Source: 54-19 sp038210655
GTDB taxonomy: Bacteria; Chloroflexota; Chloroflexia; Chloroheliales; Chloroheliaceae
DNA length: 64,000 nucleotides
Assembly (NCBI GenBank): GCA_038210655.1
Contig: JBBQWM010000017.1
Span: forward strand, 55,432-119,431
Direction of reading: 5' to 3'
Of this stretch, positions 1-8,158 are shown piece by piece (positions within the stretch are counted from its first letter, which is position 1; the number at the start of each line of letters is the position of its first letter). A program made the translations under genes and the position numbers. The notes beneath the pieces were generated by a model, which searched no databases, was not told where the DNA came from, and saw only the letters and a list, made by a program, of their open reading frames with translations.

Positions 1-1
1 G

Positions 2-409
2 GGCGCTGCGATCAAGAGCGTGACCGACCTGGGCGGCAAGACGGTTTGTTCGGCGAAGGGTTCGACCAGTGAGAAGAATATCACGGCAAAGGCTCCTTCG
101 GCCAAGCTGTTGCTCTTTGATGGCTATGCCGAATGTCTGACCGCGCTCCAAAACGGTCAGGCTGACGCGGTCAGTACGGATGACGTGATTTTGTTCGGTC
201 TGAAGCTCAAAGATAGCGCTAACCTGGAAGTCGTCGGCGGGCAGTTCACCTCGGAGCCTTACGGCATTGGGATGAAGAAGGGTCGCCCCGAACTGGTCGC
301 TTTTATCAACGGCACGCTGGCCGCGATGAAAGCGGACGGACGCTGGAAGGCGATTTATGACAAGAACGTCAAGCCTGCTTCGGGTGTTTCGGTTGAACCG
401 CCTAAGTAG
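2..409 (+). CDS. Amino-acid ABC transporter substrate-binding protein, C-terminal part (5' end outside window)
   Basis: The frame is open to the window edge, so this is the C-terminal ~135 residues of a longer protein. The first internal GTG (20) falls inside a conserved stretch (VTDLGGKTVC) and is unlikely to be the start. The order 'GKTVCSAKGSTSEKN', 'ALQNGQADAVSTDD', 'EPYGIGMKKG' and a final 'NGTLAAMKADGRW' matches bacterial extracytoplasmic solute-binding proteins of the SBP_bac_3 family, in particular glutamate/aspartate binders. The role would be to capture an amino acid outside the membrane and deliver it to an ABC permease, presumably encoded upstream. Substrate specificity cannot be read from this fragment. 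Confidence 0.85.
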   Translation, partial: GAAIKSVTDLGGKTVCSAKGSTSEKNITAKAPSAKLLLFDGYAECLTALQNGQADAVSTDDVILFGLKLKDSANLEVVGGQFTSEPYGIGMKKGRPELVAFINGTLAAMKADGRWKAIYDKNVKPASGVSVEPPK

Positions 410-410
410 G

Positions 411-452
411 GAGGACTGAGTGCTGAGGACTGAGGACTGAGGACTGAGGACT
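411..452. repeat. Tandem heptanucleotide repeat (gaggact)
   Basis: About five imperfect copies of gaggact stand in tandem immediately after the binding-protein stop codon. A shorter patch of the same heptamer occurs at 30785-30800. Similar heptamer tracts with other units recur at 1.75, 22.3, 23.1 and 46.1 kb. Confidence 0.8.
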
Positions 453-520
453 CGGTGCTAAAAAGTTAGGCGATTTATGCGGAGGAGGCTTTGCATAGGT
501 CGCCTAACTTTTGATTTTAT

Positions 521-621
521 GTAACTACTCAGCTTGCCTACTTTGGGCGACCACAAGGGTCGCCCCTACCACGAATTTTGGGTAGGGGCGACCCTTGTGG
601 TCGCCCGGTCTGAGTAGTTAC
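521..621. repeat. Inverted-repeat element, GTAACTACTCAG family
   Basis: Outer arms gtaactactcag / ctgagtagttac enclose a near-perfect hairpin core: gggcgaccacaagggtcgcc on the left (from 545) and its complement ending at 605. The same outer arms with a related core occur at 1824-1882, 29231-29332 and 33047-33150. There is no coding capacity. It could act as a terminator between the binding-protein gene and the convergent gene ending at 654. Confidence 0.9.
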
Positions 622-653
622 TATTTTATAACCAAAGGTTGGGTGCGGGCAGA

Positions 654-1733
654 TTATTGCTGTTGCTGCTGTTGTTGTTGAGAATGATCGACCTGGCTCC
701 AGACGGCTCGACCGATTTTGCCGTTGCTGGAGAGCCGGGCCGGTCGGATTGCAGCCAAATCGTCCTGTTTGATCGGCATATGGTAGGAAAAATAGGTTTG
801 CTGAACTTGCTCCCCGATCCGGCCCAACTTTTCTTGAACCTGTTCTAGCCAGCTATGCAAGCCCAATTCGTAAATATCTTCGATAGTAGTATAGTTTAGT
901 TCGGCTTCAAGTTTGCCTACCAGCCGGTCAGCATTGTTATTATATTCGCGGTGGCTACTGCCCGAAATGCTCCAAAGGGCTTCTTGCAACTGGGCTACAC
1001 AAAAATAAATCGTGCGCGGGAAGTAACGATCCAGTACCAGATAATGCACCACTGTCTGGGGTTCGATCCGCGAGAGGTAGACTTTGCGGTAGGCTTCCAG
1101 GGCGCTACAACTTTTTAGCACGGCCATCCATTGAATTGTATCGACCGACTCGCCCGAATCTTTGTCGAGGGGAACCAGCAAGTGATATTTTACATCGACC
1201 AACCGGGAGGTATTGTCGGACCGCTCCAAATAGCGACCGGCCTGTACAAATTCCCAGCCCTCGCTTCGGCTGAAGGTTGAGGCCGTAATACCCTGGAACA
1301 AGTGTGAGCCGTTTTTGATCTGGCGGTAGAAATTATAAGGGTCTTTTTGTAAGACGTGGCGGTTGGCGTTGTTCAAGAAATGATAAAGCTGGTTGATCTG
1401 CTCCCACATCTCGCTGGCGATAATTTCGATTACACTGCGGGCGTTTTCGCGGGCCAGCGAGATACACGAAAAAATCGAGTTGGGGTTGGCCCGATCAAAG
1501 ACCAGAAATTCGCTAACAGTTTCAGCCGTAAAATCCTGGTGCAAGTCTAAAAAGCGTTCCCGGTCGTCGGTTGCCAATATCAAAGCTTCCCAATAGCTTC
1601 GGCTATCTACATCGGCGACTTTATTTAGGTCGAGCAGCAGATGAAAATTGACATCCAAAGATCGAGCCGTATTTTCAGCTCGCTCGATATACCGGCTCAT
1701 CCAAAACATCGATTCAGCAGTACGACTTAGCAT
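654..1733 (-). CDS. Alpha-E domain protein (DUF403)
   Basis: The 359-residue protein begins MLSRTAESMFWMSRYIERAEN, the signature opening of alpha-E (DUF403) proteins, and is alpha-helical throughout, with length close to the family norm. It follows a circularly permuted ATP-grasp gene on the same strand, the usual partner; the pair is thought to make or modify a small peptide-like product, but the reaction is not established. The C-terminus ends in eight consecutive glutamines encoded by mixed CAA/CAG codons, probably a repeat-derived extension. No transglutaminase-like gene, the frequent third member, is visible here. Confidence 0.85.
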   Translation of the reverse strand: MLSRTAESMFWMSRYIERAENTARSLDVNFHLLLDLNKVADVDSRSYWEALILATDDRERFLDLHQDFTAETVSEFLVFDRANPNSIFSCISLARENARSVIEIIASEMWEQINQLYHFLNNANRHVLQKDPYNFYRQIKNGSHLFQGITASTFSRSEGWEFVQAGRYLERSDNTSRLVDVKYHLLVPLDKDSGESVDTIQWMAVLKSCSALEAYRKVYLSRIEPQTVVHYLVLDRYFPRTIYFCVAQLQEALWSISGSSHREYNNNADRLVGKLEAELNYTTIEDIYELGLHSWLEQVQEKLGRIGEQVQQTYFSYHMPIKQDDLAAIRPARLSSNGKIGRAVWSQVDHSQQQQQQQQ

Positions 1734-1749
1734 CGGTTATTCCTTTTAA

Positions 1750-1917
1750 GGTGTCAGGTATCAGGTGTCAGGTGTCAGGTGTCAGGTATTAGGTATCAGG
1801 TATTAGGTATCAGCTAACCTTATGTAACTACCCCTTTGGGCGACCACATCGGGTCGCCCAAAGGGGTAAGCTGAGTAGTTACAACCTGACACCTAATACC
1901 TGATACCTGACACCTAC
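1750..1917. repeat. Composite repeat: heptamer tracts flanking a GTAACTAC inverted repeat
   Basis: Left arm 1750-1813 consists of ggtgtca / ggtatca / ggtatta heptamers; right arm 1885-1917 is their inverted complement (cctgacacctaatacctgat). Between them, at 1824-1882, sits a short GTAACTAC-family inverted repeat. The whole block fills the spacer inside the ATP-grasp/alpha-E operon and its right edge touches the ATP-grasp stop codon (1917-1919). Confidence 0.85.
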
Positions 1918-3380
1918 TAATAAAGTACCCAGGTGTCTTTGCTGCCGCCGCCTTGCGACGAATTGACCACCAGGGAACCGGGCTTGAGTGCGACACGGGT
2001 CAGACCGCCGGGTACAATTGTGACTTTCTCGCCGTAGAGAATGTAGGGGCGCAGATCGATATGACAGCCCGTAAAGCTGTTGTCGGCGGCAAAAGCCGGA
2101 TGGCGCGAGAGCGCGATGGTCGGTTGAGCAATGTAGTTGCGCGGGTCGGCCCGGAGCTTTTGGGCAAAGTCCTCGCGCTGGGCTTCGGTCGCGTGCGGCC
2201 CGATTAGCATCCCGTAGCCGCCCGATTCGTTAGCGGCCTTTACGACCAGCTTGTCGAGGTTTTCCAGAATATAGCGCAATTCGTCTTTGTTGCTGGCAAG
2301 ATAAGTTGGTACATTTGGGATAATCGCGTCTTCGCCCATGTAGTATTTGATAATCTTTGGTACAAAGCTGTAGATCACTTTATCGTCGGCTACGCCAGTT
2401 CCAATCGCGTTTGCCAGCGAGACATTGCCCGCCCGGTAAGCATTTATCAGCCCGGCGGTTCCCAACATTGAGTCGGGCCGGAAGACCAGTGGGTCAAGGA
2501 AATCATCATCGATCCGGCGGTAGATTACATCGATCCGCTTGAGACCGCGCGTGGTACGAGCGTAAACCCGGTTGTCGTTTACGACCAGATCATGACCTTC
2601 GACCAGTTCGATCCCCATCTGGCGGGCTAAAAAGGAATGTTCAAAATAAGCCGAATTATAGATACCGGGGGTCAGCAGCACGATAGAAGGGTCTTCCAGG
2701 CCCGGCGGTGCGATCTGTTGCAAAACTCGAACTAATTCCTGCGGGTAATCCTCGATAGGCCGGACTTGATAATGACCGAAGATGGCGGGTAGGGCCCTTT
2801 TGAGGGCCTGGCGATTTTGAAGCATATAGGAAACGCCACTCGGACAGCGCAAATTATCTTCCAGCACCATGTAATTACCCTGCGCGTCCCGGATAATATC
2901 GCTGCCAGTGATATGAATATAAACTCCAAGCGGTGGGTTTACGCCCATAAACTCGCGCCGGAAATGGCGACTGGTCAGCACCAGTTCGCTTGGGATCACC
3001 TTATCCTTGAGGATTTTCTGACCGTGATAAAGGTCGTGCAAAAACAGGTTTAGGGCTGTCACCCGTTGGGTCAGGCCCCGCTCGATCTGGCTCCACTCGG
3101 TAGCTGGAATAATACGCGGTACGATGTCAAACGGGAAGATACGCTCAACCCCCTCGTCATTGCCATAGACCGTAAAAGTAATCCCCTGGTTGAGGAAAAA
3201 GACACTGACCACCTGTTTGCAAGCTTCAATATCAGCCTCACTCAGGTCGTTAAAGCCGCGCAAAAGCTTGCGGTAATGTTCGCGCACTTCCACTTCATTA
3301 CCAAACATCTCGTCAAAAAAACGATCAGTTTCGGGCGCATACCGGTCAAACAGGCGCATCTGGGCGTGGTCTGTCACCAT
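1917..3380 (-). CDS. Circularly permuted ATP-grasp protein (type 2, DUF404/DUF407)
   Basis: The 487-residue length is typical of the COG2308 circularly permuted ATP-grasp family. Recognisable stretches include 'FDEMFGNEVEVREHYRKL' near the N-terminus, 'YIHITGSDIIRDAQG', 'MVLEDNLRCPSG', 'KAANESGGYGMLIGP' and a C-terminal 'NSSQGGGSKDTWVL'. The family is predicted to form amide bonds with ATP, with the alpha-E protein as partner; the substrate is unknown. It is the first gene of a two-gene minus-strand operon, separated from the alpha-E gene by a repeat-filled 183-bp spacer. Function is inferred from family and context only. Confidence 0.88.
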   Translation of the reverse strand: MVTDHAQMRLFDRYAPETDRFFDEMFGNEVEVREHYRKLLRGFNDLSEADIEACKQVVSVFFLNQGITFTVYGNDEGVERIFPFDIVPRIIPATEWSQIERGLTQRVTALNLFLHDLYHGQKILKDKVIPSELVLTSRHFRREFMGVNPPLGVYIHITGSDIIRDAQGNYMVLEDNLRCPSGVSYMLQNRQALKRALPAIFGHYQVRPIEDYPQELVRVLQQIAPPGLEDPSIVLLTPGIYNSAYFEHSFLARQMGIELVEGHDLVVNDNRVYARTTRGLKRIDVIYRRIDDDFLDPLVFRPDSMLGTAGLINAYRAGNVSLANAIGTGVADDKVIYSFVPKIIKYYMGEDAIIPNVPTYLASNKDELRYILENLDKLVVKAANESGGYGMLIGPHATEAQREDFAQKLRADPRNYIAQPTIALSRHPAFAADNSFTGCHIDLRPYILYGEKVTIVPGGLTRVALKPGSLVVNSSQGGGSKDTWVLY

Positions 3381-3596
3381 AATTTTCTATCCCCTAACAT
3401 TTTATCAAGGTATCAGAAGTCAGCCCTGAAATCGGTCTGACCTGAAACTAACACCTGAAACCTAACTTGCTGTGAAAACTAGACTGATCGGAAGCTGTTA
3501 GGAGGTTCATTTGCAGTTGCTGAGCTATTGTTGTCTGTAAATATAGTAGAAAAGACTCAATTTTGCAACTTGATGGCGCGGCGCTAAAGTTCTGGA

Positions 3597-3626
3597 TTGG
3601 TTACATTAGCCATCCTGGGTTATAAT
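3597..3626 (+). promoter_or_regulatory. Probable sigma-70-type promoter
   Basis: TTGGTT (3597-3602), an 18-nt spacer and TATAAT (3621-3626) lie about 80 nt upstream of the RHH-like gene. The rest of the 324-bp gap 3381-3704 shows only degenerate heptamer-like sequence near 3405-3475 and no other gene. Confidence 0.5.
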
Positions 3627-3704
3627 TGGTCTTAGGATTAAAGATTTTCTTAACTTAATCTGTATCTCGGACTAAAAGCCCTAAACGGCACGGAGGGAAT
3701 AGGT

Positions 3705-4118
3705 GTGTCACAGCAATCAGTAGTAATCGATCTACCTGACGATATTTACAATAAATACAAGCAACGGGCTGAACAAATGCAGCGTAGTGTTGAGGCTGAA
3801 ATCATCGAAAGTGTGTTTAAGGCTGCGCCTACCAATGACGAATTAACGGGCGAACTAGCAGAGTTAGTAACTCAACTGGCCTTTTTGGATATTAAGGCTT
3901 TAAGGCGGATTGCCCGTAACCATTTAGCTAAAAAAGAGGCAGCTAGAATCGAAAGCTTACATTTCAAGCGGCAAAGTGATGGCCTTGACGAGGTTGAGAC
4001 TAAAGAATTAACCGGATTAATGAAGAAAATGGAACGCTGGTTTGTATTGCGAAATGAGGCTTTAGGCTTGTTGATCGAACGAGGGCAAGATGTGACAGAG
4101 TTTGCTCCGAAAAAATGA
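3705..4118 (+). CDS. RHH-like (antitoxin-type) small protein upstream of an HNH remnant
   Basis: The 137-residue protein starts at a GTG preceded by GGAGG (3692-3696). The first ~45 residues (VVIDLPDDIYNKYKQRAEQ.. SVEAEIIESV) look like a ribbon-helix-helix strand followed by two helices; the rest is highly charged and helical. It overlaps the next reading frame by an ATGA junction (4115-4118). That frame encodes the start of an HNH endonuclease, so the gene probably once formed a two-gene unit with it. Whether it is a DNA-binding antitoxin or another accessory of the nuclease is not established. Confidence 0.65.
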   Translation: MSQQSVVIDLPDDIYNKYKQRAEQMQRSVEAEIIESVFKAAPTNDELTGELAELVTQLAFLDIKALRRIARNHLAKKEAARIESLHFKRQSDGLDEVETKELTGLMKKMERWFVLRNEALGLLIERGQDVTEFAPKK

Positions 4119-4228
4119 GCAAGAGATATATTCGGAAAGCTTTGCGGGAAAAAATAATAGAAAAGGCGAGCGAACGCTGTCTTTTCAACCACTTTTCCCC
4201 AATGATTACATATATCAACACCCGCTAG
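4115..4228 (+). pseudogene. HNH endonuclease, N-terminal remnant
   Basis: Thirty-seven codons start at the ATGA overlap. 'MSKRYIRKALREK' followed by helix and 'ERC' is the characteristic opening of a family of small HNH nucleases (MSKRYI-x-ALR..RC). After the cysteine the sequence no longer resembles the family and stops at a TAG (4226-4228). The matching C-terminal end of the same gene lies at 4731-4955 on the same strand. A reverse-oriented VOC gene sits between, and the catalytic HNH core is missing. Confidence 0.65.
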
Positions 4229-4232
4229 GTGG

Positions 4233-4607
4233 TTAATCTCCCTGCTGCCCCAGGCCAAAAACATTGCCATCGGGGTCTTTGAAGCTGCCCCACCAACCCC
4301 AGGGCTGTTTGTCCGGCACATCCACGAACTCGACACCTTTTGCTTTAAGCTCTTCATAGGTCGCCAGGATGTCGTCGGCAACGAAGACGATATTGGGAAA
4401 ACCGCTCGGCTTTTGGTCGCTGCCGGGTTCCTGTTTTGTAATAACGATAGTGGTTTCCCCATCAACTGGTTTCACTTCCAGCCAGCGTGGGCTGTCCGGC
4501 ATGGTTATATCAGTCTTGACCTCGAAGCCGAGCTTGTTGATATAGAAATCGTAAGCCTGTTCCTGGTCACTGACCCAGATACTGGCAAATTTAACGTTCT
4601 TTATCAT
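4233..4607 (-). CDS. VOC-family (glyoxalase/bleomycin-resistance fold) protein
   Basis: The 124-residue single-domain protein shows the two beta-alpha-beta-beta-beta units of the vicinal oxygen chelate fold: 'VKFASIWVSDQEQAYDFY' opens the first and 'FPNIVFVADDILATYEEL' the second, with a terminal 'FKDPDGNVFGLGQQ'. Members bind a metal or a small hydrophobic ligand, and the exact activity cannot be assigned. It lies on the opposite strand between the two fragments of an HNH gene and carries its own near-consensus promoter, as expected for a cassette that replaced the middle of that gene. Confidence 0.85.
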   Translation of the reverse strand: MIKNVKFASIWVSDQEQAYDFYINKLGFEVKTDITMPDSPRWLEVKPVDGETTIVITKQEPGSDQKPSGFPNIVFVADDILATYEELKAKGVEFVDVPDKQPWGWWGSFKDPDGNVFGLGQQGD

Positions 4608-4688
4608 CGGGTTACTCCTTGTTATTCGAGCCTGTTAAAAATGATTACTCCCCGCCAAGCCACTAATATGAAAATCTGTTCTAAATTG

Positions 4689-4717
4689 ATTATAACAAGG
4701 AGTGAGGAAGCCGTCAA
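4689..4717 (-). promoter_or_regulatory. Near-consensus sigma-70 promoter of the VOC gene
   Basis: On the minus strand TTGACG (4712-4717), a 17-nt spacer and TATAAT (4689-4694) lie ~85 nt upstream of the VOC start. It is adjacent to the right-hand HNH fragment and so was probably brought in with the VOC gene. Confidence 0.7.
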
Positions 4718-4730
4718 GGAGGTATTTTGA

Positions 4731-4955
4731 AGAGCTAAAGTTCTGGATGCTGAAAGCGGTCACTATGTAGCTTTATTCAACCCACGTACAGAGCAATGGA
4801 AAGATCATTTTGAATGGTCGCCTAATGGGGAGTATATAATTGGATTGACCGAAACTGGTCGGGCCACAATCTTTACCTTGAATGTTAACCGACCAGAATT
4901 AGTACGAGGAAGAAGAGTGTGGGTCAGAGCAGGCTGGCATCCACCAAAAGATTAG
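4731..4955 (+). pseudogene. HNH endonuclease, C-terminal remnant
   Basis: An open frame without start codon (a TGA lies just upstream at 4728) encodes 'VLDAESGHYVALFNPRTEQW', 'HFEWSPNGEYIIGLTETGRAT', then 'LNVNRPELVRGRR' and 'VRAGWHPPKD' before TAG (4953-4955). This is the typical C-terminal tail of the small HNH endonuclease family whose N-terminus lies at 4115-4228. The two fragments share strand and order and are separated by about 500 bp holding the VOC gene. Confidence 0.7.
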
Positions 4956-5006
4956 TTTATTTGATCGCTCCTATATAAACCCTCTGGTGAGATTAAAAAA
5001 AAGTTC

Positions 5007-5762
5007 TTAGCCTTTTATAACCGTAACCCCTAACCTGATATAGGGGGCTAATATTTCGTCCGAGACGCTGCTTTCGGTTATGAGGTGGGTTAGGTCGGTC
5101 AGGGGGCCGACGATGTAGGGCGCGGCGGTATTGAGTTTTTCTGCCGAAGCCAGCGCCACAATTTCGGCGGAACTGGCGATCATAGCCCGCTTGACCCGCG
5201 CTTCTTCCAGATTAGGAACGCTGATCCCAATCTCGGCGTGCAGGCTGCAAATTCCCAGCATATACAAGTCGGCTCGAAAACCGTGCAGAACCTCCACCGC
5301 ATCCACCCCGACCGTCGTCAGCGAGTGTTTGTAAAGCACTCCACCGATCAGATAAACTGTTACATTGGAATGTTCGGTCAGCGCGATTGCGACGGGCGGG
5401 CTGTTGGTGATGACGGTCGCCTGTAAATCGAGCGGCAGACGTTGGGCGATTTGAAGGGTGGTTGTACCGCCATCCAAAATTAAGACCTGCCCGTGACGAA
5501 CGAGGTTTACGGCAGCCTGGGCGATTTCGGCTTTGGCGGTGGCGGCCTGACCCTGGCGAACCGCGTAACTGGCCGTCGCAGGCGACCGCAAAAGCGCCCC
5601 TCCATGCACCCGCTGGATCAGTCCAGCTTCGGCCAGATCGTTTAGATCGCGCCGGATAGTATCCTCCGAGACGTTGAGTCGGGTGCATAATTCCGAGGCC
5701 AGCGCTTTCCCTTCCTGGCTCAACAATTGCAAGATGTGGTTTTGTCTTTCCTCTTTTAACAC
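5007..5762 (-). CDS. DeoR/GlpR-family transcriptional regulator
   Basis: The 251-residue product has an N-terminal DeoR winged helix (KEERQNHILQLLSQ, 'LNVSEDTIRRDLNDLAEAGL', 'RVHGGAL') and a C-terminal sugar-phosphate sensor domain (ILDGGTTTLQIAQ, VITNSPPVA, 'LIGGVL'). I chose the GTG at 5762: it gives the normal family length, while an upstream ATG at 5867 would start inside the promoter. It is divergent from an MFS transporter and probably represses that gene in response to a phosphorylated sugar. The inducer is not identifiable. Confidence 0.88.
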   Translation of the reverse strand: MLKEERQNHILQLLSQEGKALASELCTRLNVSEDTIRRDLNDLAEAGLIQRVHGGALLRSPATASYAVRQGQAATAKAEIAQAAVNLVRHGQVLILDGGTTTLQIAQRLPLDLQATVITNSPPVAIALTEHSNVTVYLIGGVLYKHSLTTVGVDAVEVLHGFRADLYMLGICSLHAEIGISVPNLEEARVKRAMIASSAEIVALASAEKLNTAAPYIVGPLTDLTHLITESSVSDEILAPYIRLGVTVIKG

Positions 5763-5803
5763 TTTGCCCGACTTTCCCCTAATAAGCCTTTTGACCAATT
5801 GAC

Positions 5804-5854
5804 ATTGCGGTTTTATGCGTGTATTATCGTATTTGTGCAGTATATTGCGGTTTT
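5804..5854. promoter_or_regulatory. Candidate DeoR operator (direct repeat)
   Basis: ATTGCGGTTTT occurs twice, at 5804-5814 and 5844-5854, 40 bp apart (about four helical turns). The repeats lie between the divergent regulator and transporter genes, the second one overlapping the regulator promoter spacer. Spaced direct repeats are common DeoR-family targets; the assignment is inferred. Confidence 0.4.
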
Positions 5855-5867
5855 GCAGCTTTGTCAA
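5839..5867 (-). promoter_or_regulatory. Promoter of the DeoR-family gene
   Basis: On the minus strand TTGACA (5862-5867), 17 nt, TATACT (5839-5844). Transcription would begin near 5832, leaving a ~70-nt leader before the GTG at 5762. Confidence 0.65.
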
Positions 5868-5898
5868 GCGGCTAATATGAGTATCAAGCAGGTAATAA

Positions 5899-7104
5899 AT
5901 GACGGAGACAACTTTAAGAGAGCAAAATAAAGTAGCCAGATCGATCTCGGTACGCTGGCAACTCGGACTGGCGTTTTTCGCTTTCGTGTTGATCGGACTA
6001 AGTGATGGCGCAGTCGGGGTGCTGCTGCCAAGTTTGCGGGCCTATTATAAAGTAGATAAAGCGACGATTGGGCTACTCTTTCTAGCCGGAACGACCGGCT
6101 ATCTGATTGCCGCCTTTAGCAGTGGATTGCTGGTTGAAAAGTTAGGTCTGCGGCGCTTTTTGATGCTAGGTGGGCTGGCCTTTTTGACGGGTACGGTCAT
6201 CGTCAGTGCCAGACCGCCTTTTATGGTTGCGCTGGCAAGCTTGCTGGCGCTCGGTTTTGGGGTAGCCATCATCGACGCGGGGCTAAATTCGTATGTTGCC
6301 GGTCTGACCCGTAGCACCGCTTTACTCAATTACCTGCATGCTTTTTATGGGGTGGGAGCGCTTTTGGGGCCGTTAATTGCTTCGTCCGCTTTAGCCCTAA
6401 ATTGGAGTTGGAACAGCGTCTATTACCTGTGGGCCGGGCTAAGTCTAGTTTTATTGGCGGGGTTGCGTCTGATTTTCACCCGGCCTGTCCCGGTTCAGCC
6501 CGAAGCTAACGAGGCCGGAAGTGGGGGTAATGTACTGGCAGAAGCTCTTAAGTTGCGGGTAGTCTGGCTGGCGGCGCTTTTTCTGCTGTTTTATGTCGGT
6601 TCCGAAGTCAGCCTGGGCAGTTGGAGCTACAGCTTTTTGACCGAAGAACGTCACGAAGTGGCTTTGTTATCGGGCTGGGCGGTGAGTGGCTATTGGTTGG
6701 GCCTAACGTTGGGTCGGCTCTCAATGGCAAAGGTTGGCGAACGGATCGGCGATAAACGCTTGATCGAAGTATGTTTGGGCGGAGTAGTGGTCGGTGTGCT
6801 GCTGATCTGGTTGGTTCCAATCGGCGCGATTTCGGCCCTGGGCTTGTGGCTCACCGGCTTTAGCCTGGGGCCGATCTTCCCGACCACGATTGCCCTGATG
6901 TCGCACCGCGCTCCGGCCCGTTTGCTACCGAGCGCTATCGGTTTTATGGCAAGTCTGGGTAGTATGGGGGCGGCTTTCTTCCCCTGGATCGCGGGCAATT
7001 TGGCGGAAGGCTTTGGTCTGTGGACGCTCCTGCCTTATGTAGTAACTCTGACCGCCGTTATGTTGTTGATTTGGTTGGCCCTGCAAGCTAAAAAGCCAGC
7101 TTGA
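5899..7104 (+). CDS. MFS transporter
   Basis: The 401-residue, strongly hydrophobic protein has about twelve predicted membrane segments, the usual major facilitator size. The inter-helix motif 'LVEKLGLRRFLMLGG' after helix 2 and a second copy-like 'KVGERIGDKRLIEV' in the C-terminal half mark the two six-helix bundles. It is divergent from a DeoR-family regulator 136 bp away, which suggests a sugar or sugar-derivative substrate; this is inferred from context. It would act in the cytoplasmic membrane, and transport direction is unknown. Confidence 0.85.
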   Translation: MTETTLREQNKVARSISVRWQLGLAFFAFVLIGLSDGAVGVLLPSLRAYYKVDKATIGLLFLAGTTGYLIAAFSSGLLVEKLGLRRFLMLGGLAFLTGTVIVSARPPFMVALASLLALGFGVAIIDAGLNSYVAGLTRSTALLNYLHAFYGVGALLGPLIASSALALNWSWNSVYYLWAGLSLVLLAGLRLIFTRPVPVQPEANEAGSGGNVLAEALKLRVVWLAALFLLFYVGSEVSLGSWSYSFLTEERHEVALLSGWAVSGYWLGLTLGRLSMAKVGERIGDKRLIEVCLGGVVVGVLLIWLVPIGAISALGLWLTGFSLGPIFPTTIALMSHRAPARLLPSAIGFMASLGSMGAAFFPWIAGNLAEGFGLWTLLPYVVTLTAVMLLIWLALQAKKPA

Positions 7105-7184
7105 GTTGAATATAGAGAACGGATTCTACACGCTAATGCATGCTTAAAACACCCCGTTAGTTGGTCTAAAAATCCTTTGTACTA

Positions 7185-7213
7185 TTGTAAGCTCCGGCCT
7201 ATCTGTATATAAT
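7185..7213 (+). promoter_or_regulatory. Probable promoter of the membrane-protein/FtsH-like cluster
   Basis: TTGTAA (7185-7190), 17 nt, TATAAT (7208-7213). It implies a long leader of about 320 nt before the ATG at 7535. The remaining gap 7105-7534 is AT-rich and shows no gene or clear hairpin. Confidence 0.5.
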
Positions 7214-7534
7214 GCAGCTTAGCCGGAGTTCGTTTTGTTTAAAAAGGGGATATTTGGCGGCGCGTTTAACACTTAGATAACATCTTTATAATAGATTCTA
7301 AAAATTGACCAATTATAATAAAGTCAGGCTGTAAGCCTCTCGACAGTTTTGACTTACCTGATAACAGAAATGTGTGTCCCATAATTAGCTTTTTGGCGGG
7401 GGCCACTTTTGCTTTATCCGCATATTTGCAAAACTAAAACTGGTCTGGCTAAGTGTGAGAACGAAATTCTGGCGGTTCATAGCAAGCGGGATATTTTATT
7501 CAGTAGAGACTGAGGGGCGGGAGCGTTAAGCCAT

Positions 7535-8158
7535 ATGGTGTTTTTTAAAGTATTAGGCCGGATATTGGGCGGTTTCTTCAAAGGGATCGGCCAGGGCTTC
7601 ATGGGGTTGTTTCGGTGGATCGCTCGCCACGAAGCCTTCCTGGGGGTTGTTACAGTCGTAGTTCTGGCGGTCGCCGCAGTTTGGATTGTGTTAAACGCTT
7701 TGAATATTAATATTGTGGTTGGGCAGCCTCAGTCAGTAGTGGTCCAAGCTGTCGCTACCGAAGCGCCACCCCAGCCAAGTCCAACCGCCGCCCCTCCACC
7801 GACGGCGATCCCGGTTTCTCGCAACAATGCCCCGGCTTCGACCGAAGCCTTTATGATTGGGCAGATTAACGGCAATGCCGATCAGGTCTGGAATGCGATG
7901 GCGGCTAATCTACATACCCAGTTAGCTGGCGAGGGTCGTGATAAGACCTATTTCCAGCGTTTGTTTGATAGTCAGAAGAAAAATGGGTTGGTCTACGAAG
8001 GTTATCAATATGTCGGGGGGGTGCCGGGTGAAAATGGTAACTCGGTTCACTTCTATGTCTTGAAAGTCGTCGGCAGCGATAAACGCACCAGCACGGTTCC
8101 CTGGACCTTTGTGGTAGACAAAGAAGGGAAAATCGCCATCACCGATTTCCCGTCCTAA
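7535..8158 (+). CDS. Single-pass membrane protein with one extracytoplasmic 'AEIFM/DQIW' domain
   Basis: The 207-residue protein begins 'MVFFKVLGRILGGFFKGIG', an amphipathic stretch, followed by one membrane segment (residues ~37-58) and a Pro/Thr-rich linker. The remaining ~115 residues form one domain ('TEAFMIGQINGNADQVWNAM', then a basic loop and 'YEGYQYVGGV'). Both the N-terminus and the domain recur in the next gene, which carries the domain twice. The domain resembles NTF2-like/DUF4878 proteins only loosely. The gene is followed by the paralogue and an FtsH-like protease, suggesting a shared envelope role. Function is unknown. Confidence 0.7.
   Translation: MVFFKVLGRILGGFFKGIGQGFMGLFRWIARHEAFLGVVTVVVLAVAAVWIVLNALNINIVVGQPQSVVVQAVATEAPPQPSPTAAPPPTAIPVSRNNAPASTEAFMIGQINGNADQVWNAMAANLHTQLAGEGRDKTYFQRLFDSQKKNGLVYEGYQYVGGVPGENGNSVHFYVLKVVGSDKRTSTVPWTFVVDKEGKIAITDFPS

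Noticed and set aside
521..621. CRISPR array
   Set aside because: The repeats are single inverted elements dispersed over the window, not direct repeats with regular spacers.
639..848. Poly-leucine ORF on the plus strand
   Set aside because: It is the complement of the poly-Gln end of the alpha-E gene and has no ribosome-binding site.
5763..5867. N-terminal extension of the DeoR-family regulator
   Set aside because: The promoter TTGACA-N17-TATACT lies inside it, so the upstream ATG would not be transcribed.
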